Source of the DNA: Chitinophaga horti
Lineage (GTDB): Bacteria > Bacteroidota > Bacteroidia > Chitinophagales > Chitinophagaceae
Direction: 5' to 3'
Length of the DNA: 64,000 nt
Assembly: GCF_022867795.2 (NCBI RefSeq)
Contig: NZ_CP107006.1
Span: 4,340,001-4,404,000, forward strand
In this document: in pieces, positions 26,843-36,311 of the stretch
Layout: each line of letters starts with the position of its first letter
Numbering within the stretch: the first letter of the stretch is position 1
Notes under the pieces: model-generated
What the model saw: only the letters and a program-made list of their open reading frames with translations
What the model was told of the DNA's origin: nothing
Databases searched by the model: none
Program-made: the position numbers and the translations under genes

Positions 26843-28399
26843 ATGTTTCGTTTCGGGCAACAGCAAATAATGGCCATCGCCGTTTTCATACTGGTGATCA
26901 CCACTTACCTGCTGGTATGGCGGCCAGACTATAACTTTTTTGACGGGGGGCTGATGACGGCCATCCTGCTCACTATGTTTATTAAAAAGGACGCTGCCAC
27001 CCACTGGATGGGCGCCGCGTGTACAGTCATCGTGGTCGTCATCGCGTGTTTGCCTCACCGCAACCCTGATTATGCCGAGGTTTTTATCGAACACTTCTTT
27101 TCGCTGATACTGGTGGTGAGTGCTACATTGCTTACACTTTTTGTAAAACGGTTGTACCGCACGCTCGAAGCCGATGAAAATCAGCTGGACGCCCTGTTCC
27201 GCAACGCGACGGAAGGCATTATCCTTACGAACAGCAAAGGCCGTATTGTACTGGCTAACCCGGAAGTAGAGCGGCTGTTCGGGTACCCGTCTAACGAGAT
27301 ACTGGGTAAGGACATAGAGATCCTGATCCCTAAAAGATATTATCACTCACACGTGCACCAGCGTAACCATTATATGCACCAGCCGCTCTCCCGCCCCATG
27401 GGCCATGGGCTGAAACTATTTGGCCTGCGCAAAGACGGATCGGAGTTCCCGGTGGAAGTGAGTCTCAGTCACTTCCGGCAGTCGTCAGAAGACTTTGTAC
27501 TGGCATTTGTGATGGATATTACGACGCGCCGCCAGGCAGAGAACGAGCAGCTGGAGCAAAAGAAACAACTGGAACAGATGGCCGGCGAAATGCAGCAACT
27601 GAACCAGGAGCTGGAACGCAAAGTGGAATCGCGCACGAACAACCTGCACGAAGCCATGAAGCAACTGGAACTATCGCAAACAGAGCTGCGCGATGCATTG
27701 GACAAGGAGAAAGAACTGGGCGAGATCAAATCGCGGTTCGTATCTATGGCCTCGCACGAGTTCCGTACGCCACTGAGCGCGATACTTTCCTCCGCAGCGC
27801 TGATCGGGAAGTATACGACTACAGGCGACCAGGAGAAACGGGAGAAACACGTGCACAAGATCCGGGAAGCTGTAAAACACCTGAACGAACTGCTCGAAGA
27901 CTTCCTGTCACTTGGCCGCATCGAAGAAGGAAAGATACAGACCACGACCGCTTACCTCGACCTGCAATCTTTTATTTCAGATACGGCAGAAGAGGTACAG
28001 GGGCTGCTAAAACCCGGTCAGGTACTACATCGCTCGCTGCGCGGCACTACAGGCTTTATTACCGATAAACGATTATTGAAACATATTTTCGTGAACCTGC
28101 TCACCAACGCCTCCAAGTTTTCACCGGCGGATTCGCCGATAGACTGGCAGATATGGCTGCAGGACGATCGTATATACGCCACGGTTACCGACCGCGGCAT
28201 GGGCATCCCGGATGAAGATAAGCCCTACCTGTTCAGTAGCTTCTTCAGGGCACGTAATGTGACTAACATCCAGGGGACCGGGCTTGGCCTGCATATTGTG
28301 AAACGTTATGTGGATATGTTGCAGGGCAGCATTGAAGTTGACAGCGAACACGGCGAAGGCACCACGATCAGACTTAGTTTTCCAAATCATACAACCTAA
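26843..28399 (+). CDS. PAS-domain membrane histidine kinase, FixL-like
   Basis: 518 residues. Three to four N-terminal membrane helices (9-25, 35-47, 58-70, 83-101), a PAS domain (about 110-230), a coiled coil (230-290), then HisKA with the H-box MASHEFRTPLS (His305) and a HATPase with NLLTNASKFS, DRGMGIP and GTGLGLHIVK. In PAS the stretch IPKRYYHSHVHQRNHYM places His170 where FixL has its haem ligand, but this His is common in PAS domains and the FixL distal Arg is not obvious. It is divergent from the oxidase and 5 bases before its response regulator, so an oxygen or redox role is likely. Haem binding is unproven. Confidence 0.9.
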   Translation: MFRFGQQQIMAIAVFILVITTYLLVWRPDYNFFDGGLMTAILLTMFIKKDAATHWMGAACTVIVVVIACLPHRNPDYAEVFIEHFFSLILVVSATLLTLFVKRLYRTLEADENQLDALFRNATEGIILTNSKGRIVLANPEVERLFGYPSNEILGKDIEILIPKRYYHSHVHQRNHYMHQPLSRPMGHGLKLFGLRKDGSEFPVEVSLSHFRQSSEDFVLAFVMDITTRRQAENEQLEQKKQLEQMAGEMQQLNQELERKVESRTNNLHEAMKQLELSQTELRDALDKEKELGEIKSRFVSMASHEFRTPLSAILSSAALIGKYTTTGDQEKREKHVHKIREAVKHLNELLEDFLSLGRIEEGKIQTTTAYLDLQSFISDTAEEVQGLLKPGQVLHRSLRGTTGFITDKRLLKHIFVNLLTNASKFSPADSPIDWQIWLQDDRIYATVTDRGMGIPDEDKPYLFSSFFRARNVTNIQGTGLGLHIVKRYVDMLQGSIEVDSEHGEGTTIRLSFPNHTT

Positions 28400-28404
28400 A
28401 AGCA

Positions 28405-29466
28405 ATGGCCACCATCTTAGTAGTAGACGATCACCAGGACATACGTGAAAATGTAGCAGAAATACTTTCCCTCGCGGGATACGAGGCACTGGAAGCCGAA
28501 AACGGCAAACGTGCGCTGGAGATTGCCCGGCAGCAAAAGCCCGACCTGGTCGTATGCGATATCATGATGCCCGAGCTGGACGGTTACGGTGTATTACACC
28601 TGATGCGGAAAAATCCGGATACCGAACATATTCCCTTCATCTTCCTCACCGCCAAAACGGAGCGCAGCGACTTTCGCAAAGGCATGGAGATGGGCGCGGA
28701 CGATTATATTACCAAACCTTTTGAAGATGTGGAACTGCTGACCGCCGTAGAAATCCGGCTAAAAAAACAGCAGCTTTTACAGGATAAACTAAACGCCGCC
28801 GAGAAACAATCTGTTACCGCCATCTTGCAGGAATGGCAGCAGTCGGGCTTGTTGCAGCTGGATATGGACCATTACCATATTGCCGCGCTCACCAAAAAGC
28901 AGCCCGTGTACCGCGAAGGCAAATATCCGCAGTACCTCTATTTTGTAAAGAGCGGTAAGGTGAAGACCTATCGGCAGAACGACGATGGCAAAGAATACAT
29001 CACTAACCTTTACAGCGCCGGCGATTATTTCGGTTACGTAGCGCTTATCGAAGATCATGTGTACGATGAAAATGCAGAAGCGCTGGAAAATTCAGAGATC
29101 ATACAAATCCCGAAAGACATCTTCCTGCAACAATTACTCAACGACATCCGCGCGGCAAGGGTATTTATCCGCCACATTGCGCTGGACGTAAAAGAGAAAG
29201 AAGACCGCCTGTTACAACTTGCCTACGACTCCCTTCGCAAACGAGTTGCCAGCGGATTGGTAGCCATCCACGACAAACTGCATAAAGAGCAGGGGCCGGA
29301 TGCGCTCATCGAGTTGTCCCGCGACGATATTGCTCACTATGTAGGCACGGCGACGGAATCGCTCATCCGCACCCTCAGCGATTTTAAATCGGAGAAGTTG
29401 ATAGAAATGCAGGGAACACGCATCCGCATTTTGCAGGCGGAGCAACTGAGAAGGCTGTTGTACTAA
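28405..29466 (+). CDS. Response regulator: receiver fused to a CRP/FNR-like output
   Basis: 353 residues. Residues 1-125 are a receiver with Asp52 (VVCDIMMPELDG) as phosphoacceptor and Lys104 (ITKPFED). Residues about 150-245 form a cyclic-nucleotide-binding fold (GKYPQYLYFVKSGKVKTYRQ, SAGDYFGYVALIED). Residues about 255-345 are a Crp-type helix-turn-helix (LSRDDIAHYVGTATESLIRTLSDF). It joins the roles of FixJ and FixK in one protein. It probably controls the adjacent oxidase in answer to the kinase. No Cys cluster for an FNR-type iron-sulfur site is seen. It ends 46 bases from the convergent susD gene. Confidence 0.92.
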   Translation: MATILVVDDHQDIRENVAEILSLAGYEALEAENGKRALEIARQQKPDLVVCDIMMPELDGYGVLHLMRKNPDTEHIPFIFLTAKTERSDFRKGMEMGADDYITKPFEDVELLTAVEIRLKKQQLLQDKLNAAEKQSVTAILQEWQQSGLLQLDMDHYHIAALTKKQPVYREGKYPQYLYFVKSGKVKTYRQNDDGKEYITNLYSAGDYFGYVALIEDHVYDENAEALENSEIIQIPKDIFLQQLLNDIRAARVFIRHIALDVKEKEDRLLQLAYDSLRKRVASGLVAIHDKLHKEQGPDALIELSRDDIAHYVGTATESLIRTLSDFKSEKLIEMQGTRIRILQAEQLRRLLY

Positions 29467-29512
29467 CATCCACCTGAAAGGCTTCTGCCATTAGGGCCTG
29501 GTCCATCCAGGT

Positions 29513-30979
29513 CTATTTGATCAGCCACATACGCGTTGTCTGTTCATCGCCACCCATCTGCTTTTTAGCACGATCATATTCCACAGGGTTATTTAATATT
29601 TCGGTGAGTGGATACATGTATCGTAATGGAATGTTGCGCTGGGCAGCCAACGGACCGGGCACGAACACCGGGAAGCCCGTACGGCGATGTTCCAGCCAAC
29701 CTTCTGCGCCTACATTTAATTGCGACAACCACTTTTGGTGCATGAGCTGGCGGAGCGAGCCATTGTATTTTACGAGGGGCTGTGCGGTATAACTCGTGTA
29801 AGGCACCCCGGCACCATAATACTCCATCGACTGTTTAATACCCTGGTAGTACATCGATTGGCCCGTGCAGCCCGCCATGGTAATACGGCCTGACTGCAAA
29901 GCTTCTGACAGTATAAAAGATACTTCCCAGCAGCCAATGAGAATGGCATTAAACCTGGGATCTGCGGCTTTATTCATGGCAGGTGCGAAGTTGGAAATAC
30001 AGTTATTTCCGCCGTTGTATTGCGCAGGTTGTGAGATGGCGTTAGGCACGCCTACGTATTCATTTTTATCGATGGTTGCACTGGCCACGTCCACCACTTT
30101 ATCTATCCAGATGCGGATGCGTGGATCATTGTAAGTGAGCAGCATATCCACCAGCTCTTTGGACGGTTTACGTTTATCGAACTCATTATAACCATTAGCG
30201 ACATCGCTGCCTGGCCAGCTGTTTTCCGCGTTCGTACCGATATAACGCAGCACAGCATTGTAAGCCTGGTCGTTTACAAGCGGATACAACTGCGGATCGT
30301 TTACCATGAGCTGCATTTCCGCCCACGCATTGGGATAATTTTTCGCACAGCGCAACAACATACGTAAACGCAGACTATTAGCGAAACGACGCCACTTCTC
30401 CACATCGCCTTTAAACAACACATCATATTCCGCGTCAATAGCGGGTAATGGTTGCCTCAGCGCTTCGTTGCATGCTTTCAACTCATACAGGAGATCAATA
30501 TAGATAGTTTCCTGTTTATCGTATGCGGGATGTATATTGTCTTTCTCCCGCGCGAGCAACGCTTTAGAGTAAGGCGCATCCCCCCATAGGTCAGTAATGT
30601 AAGCAAAGTTAAACGCGCGCAGAATGCGACTGAGTACTACGTATTGCGGCTGATGGTGTTTTTCCGCCTGGGTTTGTAGTTGTTTGATGGTCATCAGCCT
30701 GGTATAGACAGGCGTCCAGTCACGCGGTCCCCAGGAGAACTTATCCATATTTTCATTACGCACCAACGTCACGTAACGACCTGCCGATGCGGGATGGCGG
30801 TAATATGCTTCATCCTGGTAGGAATAAGCTGTTTTGGTAATCGCAGTAGAGAGCAGGTATACGGCATCTACATCATTTACCACGTTAGGGTCGGTGTTGA
30901 TCTCATCGAAACCCGCATCGCAGCACGTGAACAACATGGCCGCCAGTAAACAGTATATGAGTGGTTTTAAATGCATCAT
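29513..30979 (-). CDS. SusD-like lipoprotein (SusD_RagB 2 type)
   Basis: 488 residues with a lipoprotein signal (lipobox LFTCC) and the start DAGFDEINTDPN, diagnostic of the second SusD subfamily (PF12771). Later motifs YITDLWGDAPYSKAL and KWRRFANSLRLRMLLRCA are family hallmarks. It is the surface glycan- or peptide-binding partner of the SusC next to it. Start and SusC stop share a base (TAATG), so translation is coupled. Confidence 0.9.
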   Translation of the reverse strand: MMHLKPLIYCLLAAMLFTCCDAGFDEINTDPNVVNDVDAVYLLSTAITKTAYSYQDEAYYRHPASAGRYVTLVRNENMDKFSWGPRDWTPVYTRLMTIKQLQTQAEKHHQPQYVVLSRILRAFNFAYITDLWGDAPYSKALLAREKDNIHPAYDKQETIYIDLLYELKACNEALRQPLPAIDAEYDVLFKGDVEKWRRFANSLRLRMLLRCAKNYPNAWAEMQLMVNDPQLYPLVNDQAYNAVLRYIGTNAENSWPGSDVANGYNEFDKRKPSKELVDMLLTYNDPRIRIWIDKVVDVASATIDKNEYVGVPNAISQPAQYNGGNNCISNFAPAMNKAADPRFNAILIGCWEVSFILSEALQSGRITMAGCTGQSMYYQGIKQSMEYYGAGVPYTSYTAQPLVKYNGSLRQLMHQKWLSQLNVGAEGWLEHRRTGFPVFVPGPLAAQRNIPLRYMYPLTEILNNPVEYDRAKKQMGGDEQTTRMWLIK

Positions 30980-33900
30980 TAAAAGTTTACGTCCAGCTTT
31001 AATCCATACGACCGGATGGCTGGCAAGGTCCAGGTATTGATACCGAGGTTGTACCGGCCGCCGGATATTTTATTCGACGTTTCAGGATCATAACCATTCC
31101 TGGCGGCCGTCCAGCTGAACAGGTTACGTGCCGTTAAAGTGATCCCGATCTTCTCCACAAAACGAAACGGCTGATGGAACGTATAACCGCATGCCAGTTC
31201 CCGCAGCTTTACGTACGTGGCGCTGTAGGAGTTACGTGCCGGATAATCCCAATAGTAGTTCGGGTAATACGATTCCGGCCCTATCACCACGTCGTTTGGC
31301 CGAAAGCTGCCATCCGCGTTCTGAATGAAACCTGCGAGCAACATGCCATCGTGGCGCTGCCGGCCCTGGTCGTCGGTCCAGGCGATGCCGCCGTTCTCTG
31401 CTCCCCTGCCCGGCAAAGTGATCACCACCCGGCCATCGGATTGCAGGTTGTTGGCAGTGTAGGAGTAAAACACGCCGCCCTGGCGATAATCCAGCAGGAA
31501 GTTCAGGTTAAAGTTGCCCCAGTTAAAGTTGTTGGAAAAGCCGACCATAAAGTCGGGATTGTAGTTGCCATAGTACTGGAAGTTATCGCCGAGCAACATG
31601 TATTCACCATTATCCGACAGCCAGGGTTGTCCTTTATTGGGCCCATCAGGGATGACGCGATAGATTTCCCCGTACATATCGCCCATGCGGCCGCCGGGGC
31701 GCGCTAATATCTTCGTCCACTCCCCACCCGATAAATAAATTTCCCCATCGATCAGTTCCGGTGCGAGCGCGATTACCTTTTCCCGACTACGTGTATAGTT
31801 CACCGTTGTATGCCAGGTAAGCGGCCCTTTTACCGGCGTACCGGTCAGCTGCACTTCTATTCCACTCGTGCGGATGTTGCCTGCATTAATGATCTTCTCC
31901 GTCACGCCCGATGAACTGGCCGTTGGTATCGGGATGATCTGGTTACGGTTGCCGTTGCGGTAGTAGCTCACATCCACCCCCAACCTGTTCTGGAAGAAAC
32001 GCAGGTCTGCACCCACCTCCAGCGACGTATTGATCTCGGGTTTCAGTTTATTGTTCTTCATCAACGTTTCCATTTCCGCCCGTTTAAGGTCACCCCAGTC
32101 AGTGATGAAACTGAAAGTATTGTACAAATTATATGGGTCCGTATCCTTACCCACCTGCGCAACGTTGGCCCGCAGCTTGGCGAAACTGAGTACACCATCA
32201 GGCTCCAGGTGCAACAATTCTGAAACGATTGCTGACACTGACAATGCCGGGTACAGGAAGGCGTTGTGTCGCGAAGGCAGGGTGCTCGACCAGTCGTTGC
32301 GGGCCGACAGATCTACGAAGAACGAGCGGCCGTATGCCAGCTGCCCGGTAATATACAGGCTATTGATCCGCTTGCGAAAGAAGAAAGGATCATATTGCAC
32401 ACTACCAGATGCGCCGTTCGTTACGGTATACAGCTCCGGCACCACGAGTTTGGATGCAGTAACGGTATTACCACTGTGGCGGCGGTCCATGCGGTTGCCG
32501 CCTGCGGAAACAGACATCGACCAGTTGCGGCGAAGTGTTTTATCGAAGGTGAGTAAGAAGTCTGTATTCAGTTCTCTAAAGAAAATATCTGTGCTGCTGT
32601 AATAACCTTCGGGATAGTTAACCGTACTAAAAGGCTTGCGGCTCCAGCGGCTTTCCACGTACTGATCTACACCAGTACGTAACATCAGTTTAAAATGCCG
32701 GCCCATGCGATAGTTCAGTTGCCCCATCCCATTTAAACGATTACGCTCAAAGGCATTTGTTTGCTCGTAAGCGATGAAGTACGGATTATCCACCAACGCC
32801 TTTCCGCTGGCTATATCGCGCAAATGGGTGAGCTGCTCGCGGCCTTCGCGGCCCGGCTTCCAGTAGTTACGCAGCTGCTGTACATCTACGTTAGGAGAGG
32901 TTGTATAAAGCGTATTGATCACCCCGTTGCGGTCGCCACTAAAGCGGTTGTCGCTGCCGGATGAATTATACATCATGCTAACATTCACGTTCACATCGCG
33001 CGTAACATGATATCCGGCGGATATGTTTACGGAGGTTTTATGCATTTCCGTATTGGGAATCACACCCAGGTTGTGAATATCAGTATAGGATAACCGGAAG
33101 TTCCCTCTTGCTCCCGGCCCACTTTCTACAGCAATGTTGTTGGTATACGTCTGCCCCGTGCGAAAGAAATCGCGCACCCGGTTAGGATAGGCCACCCAAT
33201 CCGTGGGTATAAAATTGCCATTTTCATCGACAGGACTGTTCCACTGCACCCGTTTGGAACCATCATTCAGTTTGGCGCCCCATGCTGCTTCGCCCCAGGT
33301 ATCCGTCGCGTACAAGTCACTGCCCGCACCGTAGGCGTTCTGGAACTGCGGGAACTGCCAGGCGCGGTCGAACATGGCAGCAGAACTTACACTAACGCCA
33401 AGTCCGTTCTTAGACCCGCTGCCACTTTTCGTGGTAATGAGTATTACCCCGTTGCCTGCCCGCGATCCGTACAGGGCAGCGGCACCGGCACCTTTCAGCA
33501 CCGTTACTTCCGCGATGTCATCTGTATTGATATCAGAAATAATATTACCATAATCCACGTTACCGCCAATGCTGGCACCAGCCTGTACCGGTATGCCATC
33601 GATCACGAACAGCGGCTGACTGTTACCAGCGAGCGACGACTCTCCACGAATGACAATGAACGCAGAAGATGCAGGGTCCGGGCTCATACTGCGGATCTGT
33701 ACGCCGGGCACTTTGGCGGTAAGCGCGTTGATCAGGTTAGGCGTTTTGACGGTATTTACATCTGCGTTCGATAACGTGGTGACCGCATACCCTACAGAAC
33801 GCTGGGCACGGCTGAGTCCCAATGCCGTTACGACCACCGGGCCGAGTTGCAGCGTATCGACATGCATATGTTGGGCGGGCAGGCTGTTTAAGGACTGGGC

Positions 33901-34254
33901 GCTAAGCGCCTTCCGGTAAACGATCACCTGTTTGCCTTCTTGTTTAAAAGCGAAAGGCTTATCGGTAAACAAGTCGGTAAGCACGGCGTATACCGGCATA
34001 TTTTTATAATTACGTGGCCCCACTTTATACTTGCCCAGTTCTGCGGCGTCATATACAAAAGCAATCCCGGAGGCTCTTTCGAGCCTCAACATCGCGACAT
34101 CCAGATTTTCCCGGCCTATAACGAGTGTTATGGCGGGTTGTTGCGACTGCGCGAACGTAGCGCAGGGCAACAGCATCCCCAAAAAGAGGAGCGTTACAAT
34201 GCATACCGCCGCGCATCTCTGCTTACGCGACTGGCTGCGTTGGTGTACGGGCAT
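30979..34254 (-). CDS. SusC-like TonB-dependent transporter with STN domain
   Basis: 1091 residues. Signal peptide (to about 36), then an STN (secretin/TonB short N-terminal) domain at 40-115 (ENLDVAMLRLERASGIAFVY, MPVYAVLTDLFTDKPFAF), the signalling domain that contacts FecR. It has no carboxypeptidase-like domain. The plug has LGLSRAQRSVGYAVTTL and the SusC box YGSRAGNGVILITTKSG. The barrel ends YGLKLDVNF. With FecR and ECF sigma upstream it forms a cell-surface signalling system: substrate binding in the outer membrane would release the sigma factor. Confidence 0.92.
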   Translation of the reverse strand: MPVHQRSQSRKQRCAAVCIVTLLFLGMLLPCATFAQSQQPAITLVIGRENLDVAMLRLERASGIAFVYDAAELGKYKVGPRNYKNMPVYAVLTDLFTDKPFAFKQEGKQVIVYRKALSAQSLNSLPAQHMHVDTLQLGPVVVTALGLSRAQRSVGYAVTTLSNADVNTVKTPNLINALTAKVPGVQIRSMSPDPASSAFIVIRGESSLAGNSQPLFVIDGIPVQAGASIGGNVDYGNIISDINTDDIAEVTVLKGAGAAALYGSRAGNGVILITTKSGSGSKNGLGVSVSSAAMFDRAWQFPQFQNAYGAGSDLYATDTWGEAAWGAKLNDGSKRVQWNSPVDENGNFIPTDWVAYPNRVRDFFRTGQTYTNNIAVESGPGARGNFRLSYTDIHNLGVIPNTEMHKTSVNISAGYHVTRDVNVNVSMMYNSSGSDNRFSGDRNGVINTLYTTSPNVDVQQLRNYWKPGREGREQLTHLRDIASGKALVDNPYFIAYEQTNAFERNRLNGMGQLNYRMGRHFKLMLRTGVDQYVESRWSRKPFSTVNYPEGYYSSTDIFFRELNTDFLLTFDKTLRRNWSMSVSAGGNRMDRRHSGNTVTASKLVVPELYTVTNGASGSVQYDPFFFRKRINSLYITGQLAYGRSFFVDLSARNDWSSTLPSRHNAFLYPALSVSAIVSELLHLEPDGVLSFAKLRANVAQVGKDTDPYNLYNTFSFITDWGDLKRAEMETLMKNNKLKPEINTSLEVGADLRFFQNRLGVDVSYYRNGNRNQIIPIPTASSSGVTEKIINAGNIRTSGIEVQLTGTPVKGPLTWHTTVNYTRSREKVIALAPELIDGEIYLSGGEWTKILARPGGRMGDMYGEIYRVIPDGPNKGQPWLSDNGEYMLLGDNFQYYGNYNPDFMVGFSNNFNWGNFNLNFLLDYRQGGVFYSYTANNLQSDGRVVITLPGRGAENGGIAWTDDQGRQRHDGMLLAGFIQNADGSFRPNDVVIGPESYYPNYYWDYPARNSYSATYVKLRELACGYTFHQPFRFVEKIGITLTARNLFSWTAARNGYDPETSNKISGGRYNLGINTWTLPAIRSYGLKLDVNF

Positions 34255-34353
34255 AGGTATCCCTGTTTAATAAGGTTTAATTTGTCAAAAGCAAAACCGG
34301 GGTAAAGGCGTGACCCCTCCCTGAACTAAATCACAAAAACAAAAAACGTGGTC

Positions 34354-35334
34354 CTACTCGGATATGGTGTAATTATTACCAGCCTGTTCTAATACATTTC
34401 CATTCACCAGGCATAACGAGCGAAGAATTTCATCGGGCGACTGAAAGTAGCTAAACCTGCCCGTGAGTCGAAGCTTCGCCGTTTGCTCACTTCTAAAATT
34501 TACTTTGATGGCGTAATAGTCTTCCAGCTCGGCCGCAATATCTGAGAACTGCTGCTGGCGAAAAACCATCTGACCATTCTTCCAGGCCCCGCGCATAGCT
34601 GCAGGCGGAATATCTTTCACAACGTAATTACCTGCATTTATTTTCACCATCTCGCTGCCGGCCGTCAATACGCGTCGCGTACCCGATGGCGTAGCTACCT
34701 GCACCTTGCCTGTGATCACACTCACTGACAAATCCTGCCGTTCCTGGTAACGCCTCACGTTAAAAGAGGTGCCCAGTACACGCGTTACACATTCGCCGGA
34801 CGTGAGGGTGAAAGGTCGTTTATCATCCTTTGCCACTTCCAGGAAGGCCTCGCCGTTCAACAGCGCCACTGTTCTTTCATTCGCCGCAAACTTTTGCGGA
34901 TAGCTGAGCGTACTGCCGGCTTTCAGCCAGACATTCGTGCCATCGTCCAGCGTGAGGTGCAATATTTTGCCTGCTTTGGCCGATACGGTATCCCAATGTT
35001 CCGCGACCATGGCCTTTTGCGGGCTGCGATGCGCATGGTGTTCCCACCAGTGTATAGACATGACCACGATGCCGAAAATCGCTGCGGCAACAGCCGCCTG
35101 CCATCCGAAGCGCCGTAATACCGAACGGCGGCCGGTTGGCAGCATGCCTTGCGACACACCTTCCCATACCTCCGCCTTCACCGCGGCGCGGTCTTCTTCG
35201 CTGATCAACGATTCGTCGGGCACGTCAACTTCAAGTTGATCGTACCATTCGTCAACTAATTTACGCTCCTCTTCAGTGCAGGTATTTTTCAGATATCTGT
35301 CCAGTATGTGTCTATCTGGTATTCCCACAATCAC
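34354..35334 (-). CDS. FecR-family anti-sigma factor
   Basis: 326 residues. N-terminal cytoplasmic helical domain (HILDRYLKNTCTEEERKLVD), one transmembrane helix at about 85-105 (AAVAAAIFGIVVMSI), then the FecR domain with LDDGTNVWLKAGSTLSYP, GEAFLEVAKDDKRPF and TRVLGTSFNVRRY, and a C-terminal DUF4974/STN-like part (IAAELEDYYAIKVNF). It passes the signal of the STN transporter downstream to the ECF sigma gene 21 bases upstream. The 99-base gap to the SusC start is enough for a separate promoter. Confidence 0.93.
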   Translation of the reverse strand: MIVGIPDRHILDRYLKNTCTEEERKLVDEWYDQLEVDVPDESLISEEDRAAVKAEVWEGVSQGMLPTGRRSVLRRFGWQAAVAAAIFGIVVMSIHWWEHHAHRSPQKAMVAEHWDTVSAKAGKILHLTLDDGTNVWLKAGSTLSYPQKFAANERTVALLNGEAFLEVAKDDKRPFTLTSGECVTRVLGTSFNVRRYQERQDLSVSVITGKVQVATPSGTRRVLTAGSEMVKINAGNYVVKDIPPAAMRGAWKNGQMVFRQQQFSDIAAELEDYYAIKVNFRSEQTAKLRLTGRFSYFQSPDEILRSLCLVNGNVLEQAGNNYTISE

Positions 35335-35355
35335 ATGTTTATACTAGTGTCTCGG

Positions 35356-35958
35356 TCAAATACTTATCATTATCAATGGAGCCACCAACATCAATGGCGC
35401 CAAAGCATCTTCATAATGTGCTACTGCTTGTCGTAAACGTTTAAGCGCCGACGTGAGCTGGTTCTTTACCGTTTGCTCACTCAGGCTAAGCGTTCCTGCA
35501 ATGTCTTGTACACTCAGGAACTGCTGCCGGCTCATCCTGTATATTTGCTGCATACGGCCAGGCATACGTTGTACTTCTGCTTCTAACAACCATGCAACCT
35601 CTTTCGCCTGCATCTTGTGCAAACCGCCAATGTGTTCCGCCTGCCGGGGTCTGTACGACCGCGAGCCCGCTATCCTCGAAACAGAAGCCCTAAAGTGGCT
35701 GATGATCCGGATCTTTAGCGTGGAGTAAAGAAAGGTGCTGAAACAACCGTTCACCTGTAACAGGTGCCGCTGGTTCCATAACCTGATGAATAACTCCTGG
35801 GTGCAATCCATCGCGTCTGCATCATTCCCGGTTTTACGGATGGCCTCCTGCAAAGCAGCCTGCCAATAACGACCAAACAATTCGGCAAACGCCTGTTCGT
35901 CGTTGCCGGTTACACGGCTCCATAAAACTTCATCCGGGATATGGTACAGGTCTGACAT
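35356..35958 (-). CDS. FecI-type ECF sigma factor
   Basis: 200 residues from the ATG at 35958 (MSDLYHIPDEVLWSRV); the frame to 35985 adds nine residues with no sigma character. Region 2 (FAELFGRYWQAALQEAIRKT, DAMDCTQELFIRLWNQR) and region 4 (MQQIYRMSRQQFLSVQDIAG then TLSLSEQTVKNQLTSALKRL) are clear. The C-terminus is unusual: after region 4 a hydrophobic tail (APLMLVAPLIMISI), which recurs in Bacteroidota FecI-like factors and may touch the membrane. It should activate the SusC/SusD genes. Confidence 0.92.
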   Translation of the reverse strand: MSDLYHIPDEVLWSRVTGNDEQAFAELFGRYWQAALQEAIRKTGNDADAMDCTQELFIRLWNQRHLLQVNGCFSTFLYSTLKIRIISHFRASVSRIAGSRSYRPRQAEHIGGLHKMQAKEVAWLLEAEVQRMPGRMQQIYRMSRQQFLSVQDIAGTLSLSEQTVKNQLTSALKRLRQAVAHYEDALAPLMLVAPLIMISI

Positions 35959-36311
35959 AAGAAAAGGCTGCAAAATGACGTTCACGTTAGGTATAGGTTT
36001 TGCTGCGGAAAGGTGTATCGGTATAGCTATCGTGTTTCTTAATGGTTTTTTCTCTCCTGCTGCCTACTTCGCGTGAACGGTCAAGGTGCGTAAAATTAAT
36101 AAAAGACGCGGAAACTCAAAGGGTTAAACGAAGTTTTACCGCTGCAGATGCAAACATCAATTTAATACAAATATGTATCGGGTGGTTACCCAGTTAGAAA
36201 ACAGGCGTTACTGCCACCTTATTTTTTTGTTATTTGACCAGCAGTCAATCGCCGGTCAGCCGCCGTTGTGTCACTCCCTTCATCGGCATTGCATCTTTCC
36301 TCTTCTCCTTT
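35959..36311. other. Intergenic region upstream of the sigma gene
   Basis: About 350 AT-rich bases between the GH3 stop and the sigma start, both read leftward. It should hold the sigma promoter, but I found no sequence matching TAnnTTTG on that strand, no terminator hairpin and no small ORF. Confidence 0.4.
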
